Assembly: GCA_001586965.3 (NCBI GenBank)
Contig: LUCW03000297.1
Coordinates: 7,501-52,500 of the forward strand
Reading direction: 5' to 3'
Source of the DNA: Sphaeroforma sirkka
Lineage: Eukaryota; Opisthokonta; Ichthyosporea; Ichthyophonida
DNA length: 45,000 nucleotides
In this document: positions 1-17,483 of the stretch, in pieces
Position numbering within the stretch: the first letter of the stretch is position 1
How the letters are laid out: the number at the start of each line of letters is the position of its first letter
Notes under the pieces: generated by a model
Told to the model about the DNA's origin: nothing
Databases searched by the model: none
Seen by the model: the letters and a program-made list of their open reading frames with translations, nothing else
Position numbers and translations under genes: made by a program

Positions 1-123
1 CTGTGTATACGTTAGTACAGTACAAGTACATACTAATTGATACTTGTTGTACTATATTTGTATCGATAGATATATATGTACAATCCTACGAACCGCTCCT
101 GACTTCTGATTAGGCAAGAAAAT

Positions 124-3977
<3,854 letters not shown>

Positions 3978-5100
3978 GGGTTGTACTGGAGAGTATTGTT
4001 CTCCGTTCCTATATATGAGCGGGTATGATGCTGATGAAACGTTGCGAGGTTTACACAGTAGTGTCTCGTGCAGTACCTATGATAGTGCAGCACCTTGAGG
4101 TAGTTATACTCCAGCATAAAGCCAGCATATACGGCTGTAGTTCTTCCCTGTTTTTGGCTAATTAGTTAACAACGGAGTCAGGAGCTTGGCTCTAATGATA
4201 TGCGTAGGCTGATCAATCGCCCGTTTGCAGCTCAGGGCATTCACTGCTGTCATTATAATGCGATCATGGTATTGCAGATCAATGCGTCATAGGAGACAGT
4301 TCCACACTACACACGCATCATGTATGCGTGTGTTGCAACCTGTTCACATGCGAACCTCTGCAAGGCATGTGCCAGCTAGTAAGGCGGCTGGCCTGCGCGG
4401 CTTTTCTCATGGTCCTGTGGTGGACTATCAGGACGTGATGTTTGTATTTAGTTCAGCACGCAGTGAAGTGAATATCTTCGCTCACAATCCGAACATATAT
4501 GGCCGAGAGTGTCAAGGACATGGTATAAATACGGATGTCACTGACCAGTCTTCGGGACTCGTTTGCTATGAATTGTAATAAATAGGCATAATATCCTGGT
4601 CATTGACAGGTTTCATACCATCTTCAGGGCTTCATCGCATACTTTGAATGAATTTTGCGTGGTTTTGCAAACCACGTTCAGGACCTGAATCTATATCATG
4701 TACTTTCACTATATTTTATTGCACTAAGATATCAAAAATATAGGTGAGGAGTTCGTATTGTATGTGATTTAACACGAAATCGTGAAGCTGAATATAGATG
4801 TACATGATCGACTCGTCTACAGTACATAGCTGGACTCGTAAATTTATATATCCATGACGGCGGACATGCGACAGGAGATTAGTGCACATCAATACTCTGC
4901 CTCCGGAAAAGCGTGTTTTTTTTGCGAGACTGTTGCCGATGCCTGTTTTATTTTCCCTGCTACGATAGTCGATAGTCGGATATACATATCTAGCCAGCGC
5001 ATGCGGCAAAAACTCGGTTTGACGACAATCTTCATAGACAATTAACAATAGATGCTTGAATTGTTCTGTTCACGTTCGTTTGTTTCGTCGTATAAACAGG
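3978..5100. other. Spacer downstream of the GPP34-like gene
   Basis: No family is recognisable. The longest open frame is 4225-4578 (+, 117 aa), containing GFSHGPVVDYQDVMFVFSSA and ending before an AATAAA-type signal near 4576. Its length is within what chance gives in this window, so I do not call it a gene, although the composition after residue 50 is protein-like. Confidence 0.4.
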
Positions 5101-5159
5101 GGAGATTATATATTAAATACTCGCAGTTTTCAATTTGTTCTAGGTAGGAGCATCGCTCA

Positions 5160-6235
5160 GTAACATATATTGCGTAAGACAAACGATGTTCTGATCAAGC
5201 AAAAAGTACATATGGAGCATTTATATAGTATAAGCTATGTGAGATTTGTTTGTTTTAATTGGCTATATATCAATTTATGAGTGGAGGTCAAGCAGAAAGG
5301 AATAAGAATCACACAATATTAATTGTTTATTATTGAGCTATAAGGCATGCGAGCTCTACATGACGGATATTGATGGTGGTCGAGCAAAAGGTACATAAAA
5401 AGCGCACTTATATTGTATAAGTTATGTGAGATCTGTTTGTTTTAATCGGCTATACATCAATTTATAAGTAAAGATCAAATAGAAAGGAATAAGAATCGCA
5501 CGATGTTAATTGTTTAGTATTAGGCTATAAGGCATGCGAGCTCTACAAGACGGATATTGGTAGTGGTCGAGCAAAAGGTACATAAAAATCGCACTTATAT
5601 TATATGAGCTATGTGAGATCTGTTTGTTTTAATCGGCTATATATCAATTTAATAGTAAAGGTCAAGAAGAAAGGAATAAGAATTGTACGACGTTAATTGT
5701 TTAGTATTAGGCTATAAGGCATACGAGCTCTACATGATGGATATCGGTGGTAGTCGAGCAAAAAGTACTTAAAAATCGCATATACATAGTATAAGCTATG
5801 TGAGATCTGTTTGTTTTAATCGGCTTTATATCAATATATTAGTAGAGATCGAGCAGAAAGGAATAAGAATCGCACGATGTTTAGTATAAGGCATGTGAGC
5901 TCTACATGATGTGATCGAGCAGAAAGTTTCATAGGGGAAGAAAGTATCATTGGGCATAGCCTCCTAAATTCAACATTATGTAGGGGAAGAAAGTATCATT
6001 GGGCATAGCCTCCTAAATTCAACATTAAGCAGGGGAAGAAAGTATCATTGGGCATAGCCTCCTAAATTCAACATTATGTAGGGGAAGCTATGTATTTATA
6101 ACACGGACTTCAGTCCGTTCAGGTATATTTTCTTTATTTTCTGTCTATCTCCTAAAGATCGAGCAGAAAGGAATAAAGAATCGCACGACGATGTTTAGTA
6201 TAAGGCATGTGAGCTCTACGATGTGATCGAGCAGA
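5160..6235. repeat. ~187-bp tandem repeat array, about four copies plus a displaced partial copy
   Basis: The landmark GAGCTCTACA recurs at 5351, 5538, 5725, 5897 and 6211. The unit also carries a 'gtgagatctgtttgttttaatcggctat' type block (written here only as a landmark within 5220-5840) and an 'aaaggaataagaatcgcac' block. Spacing is 187, 187, about 172, then about 314, because a 49-bp minisatellite and a duplicated tail were inserted or expanded between the last two. No coding potential is seen. Confidence 0.93.
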
Positions 6236-6330
6236 AAGTTTCATAGGGGAAGAAAGTATAATTGGGCATAGCCTCCTAAATTCAACATTATGCAGGGGAT
6301 AGGGGAAGCTATGTATTTATAACACGGACT
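5929..6330. repeat. 49-bp minisatellite and its duplicated segment
   Basis: Units beginning with AGGGGAAG recur at about 5932, 5982, 6031 and 6080 (core GTATCATTGGGCATAGCC). The array plus a following hairpin-forming block (ACGGACTTCAGTCCGT) reappears at about 6243-6330, so this segment was duplicated as a block together with the end of the 187-bp repeat. Confidence 0.9.
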
Positions 6331-6367
6331 TCAGTCCGTTCAGGTATATTTTCTTTATTTTCTGTCT

Positions 6368-6404
6368 GTCTCTCTCTCTCTATGTAGTTACATAGAGAGA
6401 GAGG
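6368..6404. repeat. Near-perfect palindrome, (CT)n-ATGTA / TACAT-(AG)n
   Basis: The arms CTCTCTCTCTATGTA and TACATAGAGAGAGAG pair over about 15 bp around a 2-base centre. It sits just after the second ACGGACTTCAGTCCGT hairpin. AT-rich spacer follows to about 6600. Function is unknown. Confidence 0.85.
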
Positions 6405-7483
6405 AGAGTAGTAAATATGTAAAAAAATAATTAAAATAAATAGTGTCATGGTATTTAAATAAATAAAGTAAATATTAGAGGAATAAAAATCATTTATCTA
6501 TTTTAGAGTATGTAAATAAATATCTATCATAGCAAACTGATAACAAGTTGGCTATGATAGTACATATATGTATTTTGGCGGGCTTTTGACATGTAACACT
6601 ATGCCTTCCCTGCTACTAGCTGGTCTGCTACTGTAGTTGATAGCCGGTATTTAATACAAATACTAGCCAGCACACACACGTAAGTCGTACATATTCACTC
6701 CTGCTATCATAACAACAGAGGCCTGTGCCCCTGTGTTCTATCACACTTTTTAGATAAGTACTGATGATGTAGTGGTTTAGAGGGCAGTATTTATCAGCAG
6801 GCAATAGGGACTTGAAGATTGCATAGTGAACGGTGATTGCACAACCACGCGTATTCCGACGTAGCAAGTGGTTCACTCGAGAGGGTAAGACCTGAGTTAT
6901 GGTATGAAGAAATGCACTGTCATTGTCTTGTAGTTTACACGCGGACCTTGTATATAGATCATCATACATGTACATTGCTGGGGCAGTAGTACTACATTGC
7001 CAGATAGCATATATTCTTGTACATTACTGTGTATTTCTTTCTATTGGGCAAGCGATGAATGTGCGTGTGCTAAGCAGTGGTTTGACCTCTATGCACACAC
7101 ACACACACACACACACGTGTGAATGTCACTGGCATGCTACAGTGGCCGTAAGTATATAGTACTTAGGCATGATGCTGTAGTGGTTTCGGGTGCGAGTGTG
7201 ACGTAAACCAGAGTGTGGTGAACCAATATTTGGATGTTCATGCGCACGCGCACACGATAGCTCGCAGCAAGTACTTCCACAATATCTAGACGAAATAATT
7301 GTTTTTAAATTAGACGAACTATAGACTAGGCCTATTTTTAATCTATTCTAGAGATACAAGGACACTCTCATCTGACCACAATGATAGCACGTTGTACCGA
7401 ATCTCACCAGCAGCCTGTACTTCCAGCCCGAGTTCGATACGTATTCCAAACATTTCGGCCAAATTTATTCATCTGCAAGTGTC
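6405..7483. other. Spacer upstream of the RRM-protein gene
   Basis: AT-rich to about 6600, then mixed composition. A short (CA)n run lies at about 7093-7116. No recognisable gene; the probable promoter and 5' UTR of the RRM gene fall at the right-hand end. The open frames at 6628-6975 (-) and 6923-7159 (+) have no recognisable features. Confidence 0.5.
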
Positions 7484-7588
7484 ATGTCTGACATACATTT
7501 ATTAGAAAAAGATGATCCATATGGCTACTTCACTGTGATCGGTTCATTAAAGTGTCCACAGAACCACGCGCCACACGATGGTGAGTAG
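7484..7588 (+). CDS. Short upstream ORF (34 aa) overlapping the start of the RRM gene
   Basis: ATG at 7484 opens a 34-codon frame (MSDIHLLEKDDPYGYFTVIG...) ending in TAG at 7586-7588, 11 bases into the next ORF in another frame. The main ATG at 7578-7580 is directly followed by GTGAGT, a good splice-donor match, so this could instead be a first coding exon ending near 7580, or a regulatory uORF. I cannot tell which. Confidence 0.3.
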   Translation: MSDIHLLEKDDPYGYFTVIGSLKCPQNHAPHDGE

Positions 7589-10500
7589 CAGCAGGGCTAA
7601 GCAGAAGAACAAGGCTCGTGTACAGGCAGCTCGGAAGCGTGCGGCGAAAGCCTCAAAGCAACAACGTGCGAATACCTCGACGGTTACAACCTACGAAGAT
7701 CTCCCTGATGTGATATGGTTGGATACTGCAGCTGCGGCGCTGAGAAAATCTTCCGGGGTGCCGATAAAATCATCCGATTACAAGGACTCAGTCAATGAGG
7801 ATACTCACGATAGAGACCTTGGGTATGATGTGCCGCCCCTACCCATGCCGCTGGTGATGCGTCTTTCAAGGCGTCAAACAGCGCCGGCTGAAGGAGGCTG
7901 CAGACTGGAGTATGCTACAGACACTTGTGCTCTTTCAGAGAGTGTGATAGAAGAAGGCGACACTCGCCAAAATGCCACAGATACTTGTACACCTTCGGAT
8001 GGAGTGGGTGAAGGAACTACAAAGATACGAAGTGTACCTCCGGATGGTGAGCAAGGTACAGAGACGGATCAGAGTAGGAAGGACATGCCTTCGGAAAACT
8101 CCACCACTTATGTAACCACTGGTGATGTACACCATGGTGGCGACCTGAATTGCGAACCACTTCAGCCTGCGAATTATCGGGTCACGGAGAGCGCGACTAC
8201 TGTTGCCACTTGTAGTGAGATGATACCGGGAGAAACACTTGAGTCTACGCTGGTGGATGCGTTTGAAGCTATGGGAACATATGCGATCGAGGACGCACAA
8301 CAAACCATTGCGGTCGATGAGGAAAAATTGTTGACTACCACGCAGCCGCAGAAGAAACGAAAGAAGAAGAAAACAAAAAGAAAATTAAAGACAGCGGCCG
8401 CTAGGGATGGTACAAGTGCACCCTGTGAGTCGACCGAGGGTCTATCAATCAACAACATAAAGTGTGATCGCCCTGAGGAGATACCGACAGTCAAGGAGGT
8501 ACACAGGGGACAGAGTATGGTACATTCATCCGCATCAGGGACTTCAGTGGAGATACCCACCTTACCACAACGACCTCGCCCGTATTCCAAACCGGTGGCA
8601 CAACACCACCAGACATCTCACAAGCTACGGCGAGAGATCCTCGAGTCGGCGTTTAGACACGATCTTGAGAGTGTCACGGGGGATGACGCGCCAGCTTTTA
8701 CGGGAGCTGACACTATACCGTCAGACAAGCAGAAGGAACATTCACTGCAATCTACGACGGTATGTATTGAGACAGATTCAGATACTTCTGCGTTGAACAT
8801 ATTCCGTCCAAATGAGGGTGTAGCAGACGAGGCAAGTGTGATGAGTGAACAGGGCGAGTGTATCACGCAGGCGAAGGGTGAAGTAGAGCGGCTCTCTCAT
8901 GATTTATGCACGCTAACGGGCTCAGCCCACACATCATGCGACTCGTATGGGTTGGATGTGACGGAGTCGAACCGTGCAAGTGATGAGGATAGTGTATGCC
9001 AAGATAAAGAGATGATGAACGCATATGTGCTCGATGAGGGGGAAGGTAGTCCGATACTGCCTGTACATGAAATTCAATCACGAACATCTGGTGCAGACAG
9101 ACAGCAACTTTCAGTCGATATTGTGCACGACGATGAGAGTGCAAGCTCTGCAGAAGAGAATGAGCTGCAGGATGAACTTGTTAAGTGCGGTGATGGGGTG
9201 GGAAAGGATAGTAGGCAGTTGAGCAACTCAGCCACCACCTTAGCTACACCCGAACTGTACAAAGAGGGGTCTAGTGCACATACTGTTGTCGCCTGTGATG
9301 TGGGGAATGAGGTTGCATCCATTGGTCGTTTGGAGGCTTCTGTGAGCCAGCAGTGTGACATGGAGTGCGACGAGACAAATCCCGGGCATGTAGAGCACTA
9401 CGATACGACAAGGTCGTATGTCCCACAGATCCAACATGCCGCCTCAGAGAAGTACAGTGCAGCAAAGGAACACAGCCCATCGGTACAAGTCATCGAATCA
9501 GATCGATACAATGCAGTCAGTGAGGGCAACACGCCAGTGCGAAGCCTGGCAGCTGAGCAATACATCACAGACCAAAACCTCAACTTACTGGGAGGTTGCA
9601 AAGCACCAGAGATTTATATTAGAACGGATGCTTACGATGTAAGTGAGCATCACAACCCAGCGCACATAAGACTCAACCAAGGGTATGGGGTTGCACCTAG
9701 TGTGGGGCTCATTTCTGATGGAATGCTTCCCGAAGACTATTGCAGGGGCACACATACTGGTGCCAGCCGTAGCCAGGTATACTATTGTTTCTACCAATTC
9801 TCGCCCCATCTAGAAATTCTTTGTTGTTATGGGTCGAATGTTTATTGAATTTGACTTCTGGAAGTTTCAATACGCTTTTTGGTGTTGTAGTTGTTATTGA
9901 AAGCTACTGTTTGTTCTGTACTATCGCTTCGCCTTTTGCTTCTGTAGTCTTGGATCGTTGCAGTGAGGACACAAAGGTCAGTCATAGCTTACAAATCCCG
10001 CTCCCCTCCCTCCCCCCATTCAATACCTCTGTACTTATCCAATATTTTTGACTGAACGCGTACTGAATTGGGACATGCTGTCTTCATTCCAACGGCCGGT
10101 AACGAATGCAGTATGATCAGAATGCCCCTTCTCAGCTTGCCTCTCTCGAGGATGCGGTACATACGTACCACCACGAACATGTTCTCGCGACGTCCTCGCA
10201 ATATATTCCACCACCAGAAATTCAGTCCTCACAACCGTTGAGAATGGTGCCGCAGTGCCAAGTGGATTCGAATGGGCCAGATGTCGATCTGAGTATGTGT
10301 TTAGACAGATGTAATGTTCATGATGAGGTCTTGCATTATCTTAAAGACATTGACTCACAGCCATAAATGGAAAAATATGGGTATGTATGTTTGTATATAT
10401 AAATGTTTTATAGTTCAATGCATGCTTGTGCTTGATATCATCTGGTCCCAATTTCTACTAACCCTTGCTATCCAACCGTAGTGAACGTATACGTTGGCAA

Positions 10501-13500
10501 TATTCCCTACATGGTCCCTGAAGATGTTATCGTCGGCCTGCTGCACAATCTCAATGGTTTCATGGGATTTCGCTTGTGCCGCACCGACCTCGGGGAGTAT
10601 GTGTTTTTGCGCATTTGGAAACGAAGAAGGGTTTGTACGCGCACATATGTACGTGTAGGTGGGTATACAGGAGAGTGGGAGTGGGTTTTGGGTGTCGCGA
10701 TAACGTGGGAGGCAGATTCAATAAGATGTGCGTGACTATTGCCAGTGGTAATTTCCCGTTATATATGCGCATAGTTATTGAGAACGAAGTCGACCATCGT
10801 CTGTGCGAGGGATTGGATCGGTATTCAAAGTGGTTTCACTGGTACACGACTTAACAAGAAATATGTACATCGTAGTTGCAGCAATTAATATACAAAATTC
10901 TAGACGTACAGCATAGCTGATAACGAGCATACTCATCGTTGAGAGTTGTAATTGATATGCATCAGTTCCAAGGGATATGGGTTTTGCACTGTGGCTGGAG
11001 AATTCAACGCTAGGGCTGTGATTTCACAGGTACGTAAAGGCAGATTGTAGTGGATTCATTGAGTTAAACTCCCAGCAACGCAAGGGGGTGATGATTTATT
11101 CCCGGAAGGACTCGAATGCCTTCTCATCTGTACTTTTCTCCTTGCTGCTTTTGTACTTCACACGCCGTTCATCGCATCTCTTTATCGACAAACTCTGAAT
11201 TGTGAATGAAAATAATCAGTCGAACGATGTAGTGGTACACAATCGGCCTTTGCAGGTCGAGTTCGCTCGTGTGCAGCGAGTGGCGGACTACATCAGTAGA
11301 ACGGCGCTAAACAGTCAAAGCAGTGCTTCACGGGTAAGTGATCGTTATCGATTCAAAAGTTGATGATGTTTTAAGCTCAGAAGTTTGTACGGTACGTCTG
11401 CAGCTCAGGAGCAGTAGCGTTTTGCTCATAAGTTCATAAGAACTGTAGCATGTATGTGAGTATCGTTACAGCCCACGTTCATGTATCGTCTTCAGCTTAC
11501 ATAGGAGTGATGTCTACAATGGAACCATTACTGGATTATCGCCTGGTGTGGTTTCATTCTTCCCCATCGTATCCGTTGCTGGTGAACTCCTGCTATTACG
11601 TAAGGGAGCATATTTCTTGGCCAACATAAAGCCTGTCGGAGTCAATGTTCTCTGGCATATACATCACAATGAACTACACGCATAGCCAATTAACATGCAT
11701 GGAAAGTAATATAGTTCGATTATAAAAGCTGTTACGTGTTGCTTTCTGAAGTCTCATATTTTTTTAAATAAAATCATATATGCTTTCTTTCTGCTGTTAT
11801 AATATTCTCGACCCTTTTACCGTTATTTTACGACGAAATGAGGTGCACGTCTGTGCCTTATGCTAAAATAATGAACTCCTCGCGAATCTCAACCTGTTTA
11901 GGATCAGCACTCGACAGAGTACGACTCAGCGAATACGTATCCACCGGAACCAACCCGCACGTATCAAATGGAGACGCTACACACATACCAGCCAGAAACA
12001 ATGACAACCGCTGAGCTACAGCAAGTGAGTGCACTCGAAGAGTGCCGAGTGTGCTACAGGATTGGGTGGCAACGTATATGAAAATTTGTTGACTATAGAA
12101 GCTGAGGAAAGCATCAAAGTAGTGGGATAGTAAATATACAGACGCGTACGCACAACTGTATGAGCAAACACACATGCTTCCCTTGCACGTATTATTTTGC
12201 TGAGTACAGTACTTACGTTGGTTGTTGAACACAAGAAGATTTCCACTGCGCCAGTAGTTGTATAGTTGCCTAGCAGAGTTATATATCAGGAAGAGTATGT
12301 GAATACGGTGACCATTGCCTGTGTCGATCATTGACTTCGCCTTATGCAATACCGTTCTTTGTGTTGCGACTATTATTGAACGTATAAAAAGAATGACCCA
12401 CAGCGAAATTAAAATACTAATAGGAATATGTATGTAGCCTGCCACCAATTGTTGCACTGCAAACACGTGCTGTGCATGAGTACTCTTTCTGGAGGGGTTT
12501 GTCAAGTGTTCTGCATCTGTGATTAACCAACAAAATTCGAGATCGTTTGGCTTGGTTTTTCAGCATAGTGAATATCATGACGTGTTTCTCAATATCATCT
12601 TATTATATACCTACCCGTAAAACCGTTTTTATGGAGCCTTTGACTCAAGTGGTATGTAACAAACTGCACATTCCTCCCAGTTGTCGTACCTCTGGCTAAA
12701 GTACAGCCGATGCCTCGAGAATAGCACGCTTGATAACAATCTAGGCGACCCACAGGTACGGCACTTGTTCTTGTCTGAGCGGGAAGAAGGGGGGGTGCAT
12801 TGCACTTGCCTATCCCATTCTGGTCTATGAACTTGTCAGAACAATCATCATCGTATAATTTGTAAGGGTACGAGTTGGAGGAAGGGTATCAGCATAGGGA
12901 GTACTTCATATGGGGTTGCGGCGTTTACATATAGGATTGCGACTTTTAGTTTCCTGCTTACTTTCCGGTGATTGAATGTGTACAAAGAGAACATCGATTC
13001 ACTAACGGATTGCGACTTATGTCGTGCCTCAGCAATGGTTCATTATCAAGACTTTCATAACGCTAAATTTAGTTCAGTCATAGTTTATTCTATTTATACG
13101 AAAACTTTGAGTAGTCCAAGCCCTGAAGTCAACTACGTGTATGGCAACATTCTATTGTGTATATTAACTGTATATATTCTATCTGTAAAAGCCTTTCCGA
13201 AACAAATATTGGTACAAACAACCAATCGCACCTTTTAATGGACCTCAACTGTACTATCAAGAGCTGACTATAAATTGAATTGACCTTTTGACCCTTATGA
13301 AACCATTCAATAAACCATCAATCCCGTTGTCGTTCAGTTGGTGCAACCGATCGACAACAGGCCACCCATCACTCATCATGCTCAGGGTGTGTGACATGTT
13401 GTTTTGGAAATTTTAATTTTATTGAGACCCGTACGGATGTGCTTCATTTTTTGGGTTTGAAAATGTACGAGAGACAATGTAGTAATGTATTCACAGAAAG

Positions 13501-14091
13501 AATGCATGCGTTCCGTCAAGTATACGGCGAATGTCTGTGTTGCTTGTGTATGTTTTCTGGGGAAGTCTACTACGTCAAGTACACCACTCTGTGGTATCTA
13601 TCATTATGTTAACATGTTTTCGAATGTGTGATTTACCCCACGAATCATGAAAAAGAGCAGTGTGATATATGAAAAGCCGCATGCATATGAGAGAAAACAT
13701 AGTTGTCAAATCACAAAGGTGAGATGCTATGAGCACGTAATCAATGCTAAGTATCAACAGAAAGAAAGACTCGTTATCTATATATATCTGTTAAATATTT
13801 CATATATTCGGTTGGTTCATAGCGTACAATTTTACATCAACGGGGTACGACAATCCGTTCGCGATGGCCAACGAGCGCCAGCATCTAGGTAGTCAATGGA
13901 CTCCATCAACCTACAGTCAACCGACAGGTAGACGGGGAAGAAACCAGAGAAAGCGAAGGGTATTTGAAAATGCGTGTGTTCGTAACAGGATGATGTCACA
14001 CTCCATTCTTTCGGTCTTACATATCGCTGTCGAAGCTGGATGTTTCAGTGCACATGCACCAAGTACATGTAGATTAGATGTACACGAATAA
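7578..14091 (+). CDS. Large low-complexity protein with one C-terminal RRM, 9 exons
   Basis: Exons 7578-9776, 10112-10292, 10482-10596, 10966-11029, 11256-11333, 11902-12024, 12681-12755, 13338-13386 and 13823-14091 join in phase to about 1050 aa. Exon 1 (733 codons) is Ser/Thr/Asp/Glu-rich and looks disordered; it starts with a basic stretch (AKQKNKARVQAARKRAAKA) and has a Lys/Arg cluster at about 259-274 (KKRKKKKTKRKLK), both possible nuclear signals. An RNA recognition motif lies at about 794-860: RNP2 is VYVGNI (796-801), then VIVGLLHNLNG, and RNP1 is KGYGFCTV (834-841). The RNP1 exon joins the RNP2 exon in phase, which decided the model. The tail is Pro/Gln/Tyr-rich with another basic cluster (GRRGRNQRKRR). 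It probably binds RNA; the specific family is not recognised. The last exon boundary is the least certain part. Confidence 0.62.
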
Positions 14092-15184
14092 GCAACAATC
14101 AGGCTTGGTGAAAGGAAGACAGCTCTGGAACGCCGTAAGCTGATGCAGAATCCATCTATCCATACAGGGTACCAGGGGTGAAGATAGTTGATCTCCTTAA
14201 AAGCTGTGCCGCCCTCAGACAAACGATTCGTCGACACGGGCTCCATACACCTCCCTGAGCAGGGTACTCTAGTACGTAGTGTAATAGTTTCAACATCGGA
14301 AACAATCCGAATCGATTCTTAGTTGAAGAAGAACACTGAGTACTAAGACGCGGAAGCGAGTCCCATGGAGGTGGGTGTCTGCGTGGTCGATAATAGCTAA
14401 CATACTCCTCGATGGTATACCTTTTAGAGAGGGTTTACTATCACAGCGGTCAAGCAGGCGGAGGAGAAACAAAAAAACAGAGCATAGACATACAAACACT
14501 ACCCTTTAGCGTGATAAATGATTGAACGAGCGGATAATTGAAATGAGTCCGTTTGGGGTTGATTCGAAAAGTGATTCGTGCAACAGCACCGAATGTACAA
14601 TAAAGCTGTGTGAGTGTAGTATTGCCCATTATTTTCAAATACTTCACAAGTATTTGTATAGGTTTTGAGGTCTCCGAATAAAACTGGCCTGAAAAAATGA
14701 CGCGGGTGTACACTCGCGCAGTTACATCACTACACATTTAAATTGCCACGGTTACATATTCATATGTATATAAGACTGCATATGCGTAGTAAAATATTTC
14801 TCTTGAAACAAACCTGACTACCATTTTGTCAATTATATTGTTTAGAAATATAATTGTATGCGCGTGTTAAAGCATCTGTGTGTATGACGCTGTGATATGC
14901 TACACTTGTATACGCGTACATTGGCAGGCGACATCATATATAAGAGTCCCGTATAAAAGTCAGAGTATGAAAACCATTCGTTCTCGCGAGCATACACTAA
15001 ACCCTGTACACGATATTTCAAATCGATGCCCATTCGCACGATATCCTGCTGGTTTTATGCAATCCTGCTATTGCCAGCCTATTGGGCCTGATGAAATATA
15101 TTGTTATTGCTAGCATTAAATTGAAGTACGCTAGAACGTATAGGACAGTAGCTTTAGCGGGTAAATGTCAACTCACAAGGCGAT
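14092..15184. other. Spacer between the RRM gene and a minus-strand coding-like region
   Basis: Nothing convincing is seen on either strand. Short open frames (14290-14737 minus, 14842-15113 both strands) show no motif or splice structure. It may include the 3' UTR of the RRM gene. Confidence 0.45.
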
Positions 15185-16810
15185 TTAATAGTCGTCGTTT
15201 AGATTCATTTCGAGATATTTGTCGCCTGCAAGGGCCAGGAAGGCTTCCTCCACCGAAAATTGGGATACAGAATCATCGAAGAACATACGGTATGCACTGG
15301 CCTTGATATCCTCACTCCCGTCTGTGCCTAATAAGTTACTTTCAGTGCCACTGTCAGTTATAGTTCCGATACTATCTCGCTCCAAGGCATCCCCTATAGC
15401 TGAGCGTGGCCCTTTTCGTGTGGCTCATGTGCATTTCCTTGTACAATTCTATGTACGCATATGTGTTCGTGTTCAGAATCATTTCGTTGCGCCTGAATCA
15501 TTCACTCCGCCTACACCAGCATAACGCTCCATATCACTGTGGTCACGTGCTATGACCACACTCTTCCTCCGACTAGCCTTCCGCACACTAGCACCACCAC
15601 TATGTGCAGTTTCTGCATTAAATTTCCCATTGTGCGACTGTACCAATCCAAGGTTATCACTCCCACTCTCGCTACCACTATCAATCCCACATTTATAGCG
15701 GTAATCATCACCTTCCCAATTCTCTCAGAACTTGCACATGTCTCTACAGAGTTCTCCATCTCGTCCGTCCCTGTCTTAGGCCTACCAATGCTGCTGAAGC
15801 TATCTTGGATTCCAATCAAGAGATCTACACTGCCTCCCACCTCTGAGCAATCTCATTTTGTAGATTCATATCCGACCTCGCTAGCAGTATCAGACGCAGA
15901 GATGTGACTATGAACACCTCCCACTATATCGGACACATCTCTAGCGTCAGTGCCGGTGGAGTCCTTGTCAGGTATACCATTCCTCTCCTCGACACACGAG
16001 CCATCCAGCATGCTTTCCGCGCGAGTATCGTCAGGATCGAGCGCTACACTAACACCACTGTAGTCATCGTTCACACAGACCTTGCTTGTGGCTTATGAAG
16101 TGGGTGACAATAACGGTGATGCTACTGTAGAGGAGTGTACGCTATGTCTTCTATGAACCCTTGGTGGCCACATGGCCAGATGTGAAGGTGGTCGAGCATT
16201 TCAAAAAACGGTTCTTTAGCATCGGCATGCGCATGCGACTCGCTAGTCGGCCCCTTACTCGTTGATTGATATACCTTACTTCGCAATGCGGGGTCAGTAG
16301 ATGAAGGTCTACCTTACATAGTGACTATTTGTAATTACCTCGGTGCATGATGAGATCTCATTTGAATTGCCGCACTCTCCTATACCAGACGACTGATGGC
16401 TCTGTATGTGAGTATCTGTGTATGGTGAGGTGCCCCCTATCTCTTTCACTACAGATGCCGTGCTCACGACTCGTTCGGTGTGTGATACTGGTCCTCTTAA
16501 GCCTTCCCTTGTGATATGTGTGCGTCTCTACAACAGTCGATTGCTTGAAATGTCTGTGAGTCTCGAAGACATGTATTGCGATGAGCCAGTGCCACCGTTG
16601 TCGCACTGGCTACCATTGTACGGGCAATCGTGGGTATTGATATTATTGACACAATGTGCCGTATCTCCATACATAATCGCCTTATCTGTGTCGGCTTCAG
16701 TTGGCCCCGTATACGGATGTATCGTATCATCGGTGCGCATATTCTGCCTAGAGACTGCATCAATATACTTGTGCGTGTTTTCAGAATGGTCTGCTGAACT
16801 GTTTCGGCGA
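15185..16810 (-). pseudogene. Decayed or mis-assembled minus-strand coding sequence, Asp/Ser/Gly-rich
   Basis: On the minus strand, long stretches have few stops and protein-like acidic/Ser-rich composition, but change frame. Reading down from about 16800: a frame with [19 protein letters not shown] and [16 protein letters not shown], a TAG, then the same frame continues ([19 protein letters not shown]...) to a possible donor near 16340. Next, 16074-15853 has NDDYSGVSVALDPDDTRAES and ends in TGA, continuing in frame (VDLLIGIQDSFSSIGRPKTG) to about 15710. It then shifts frame to CGIDSGSESGSDNLGLVQSH and ASVRKASRRKSVVIARDH. The final block, about 15415-15185, ends VEEAFLALAGDKYLEMNL and a TAA. 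This could be a pseudogene, or a gene with small introns that I could not place. No family is recognised. Confidence 0.38.
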
Positions 16811-16833
16811 AGTTTGCCTGTTGGTTGGTCATG

Positions 16834-17483
<650 letters not shown>

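Noticed and set aside
10716..10854. Possible RRM exon (LYMRIVIENEVDHRLCEGL...)
   Set aside because: It resembles an RRM second half and could splice in phase, but ends in TAA. The exon at 10966-11029 also fits in phase, carries a perfect RNP1 (KGYGFCTV), and lets four further in-phase exons follow.
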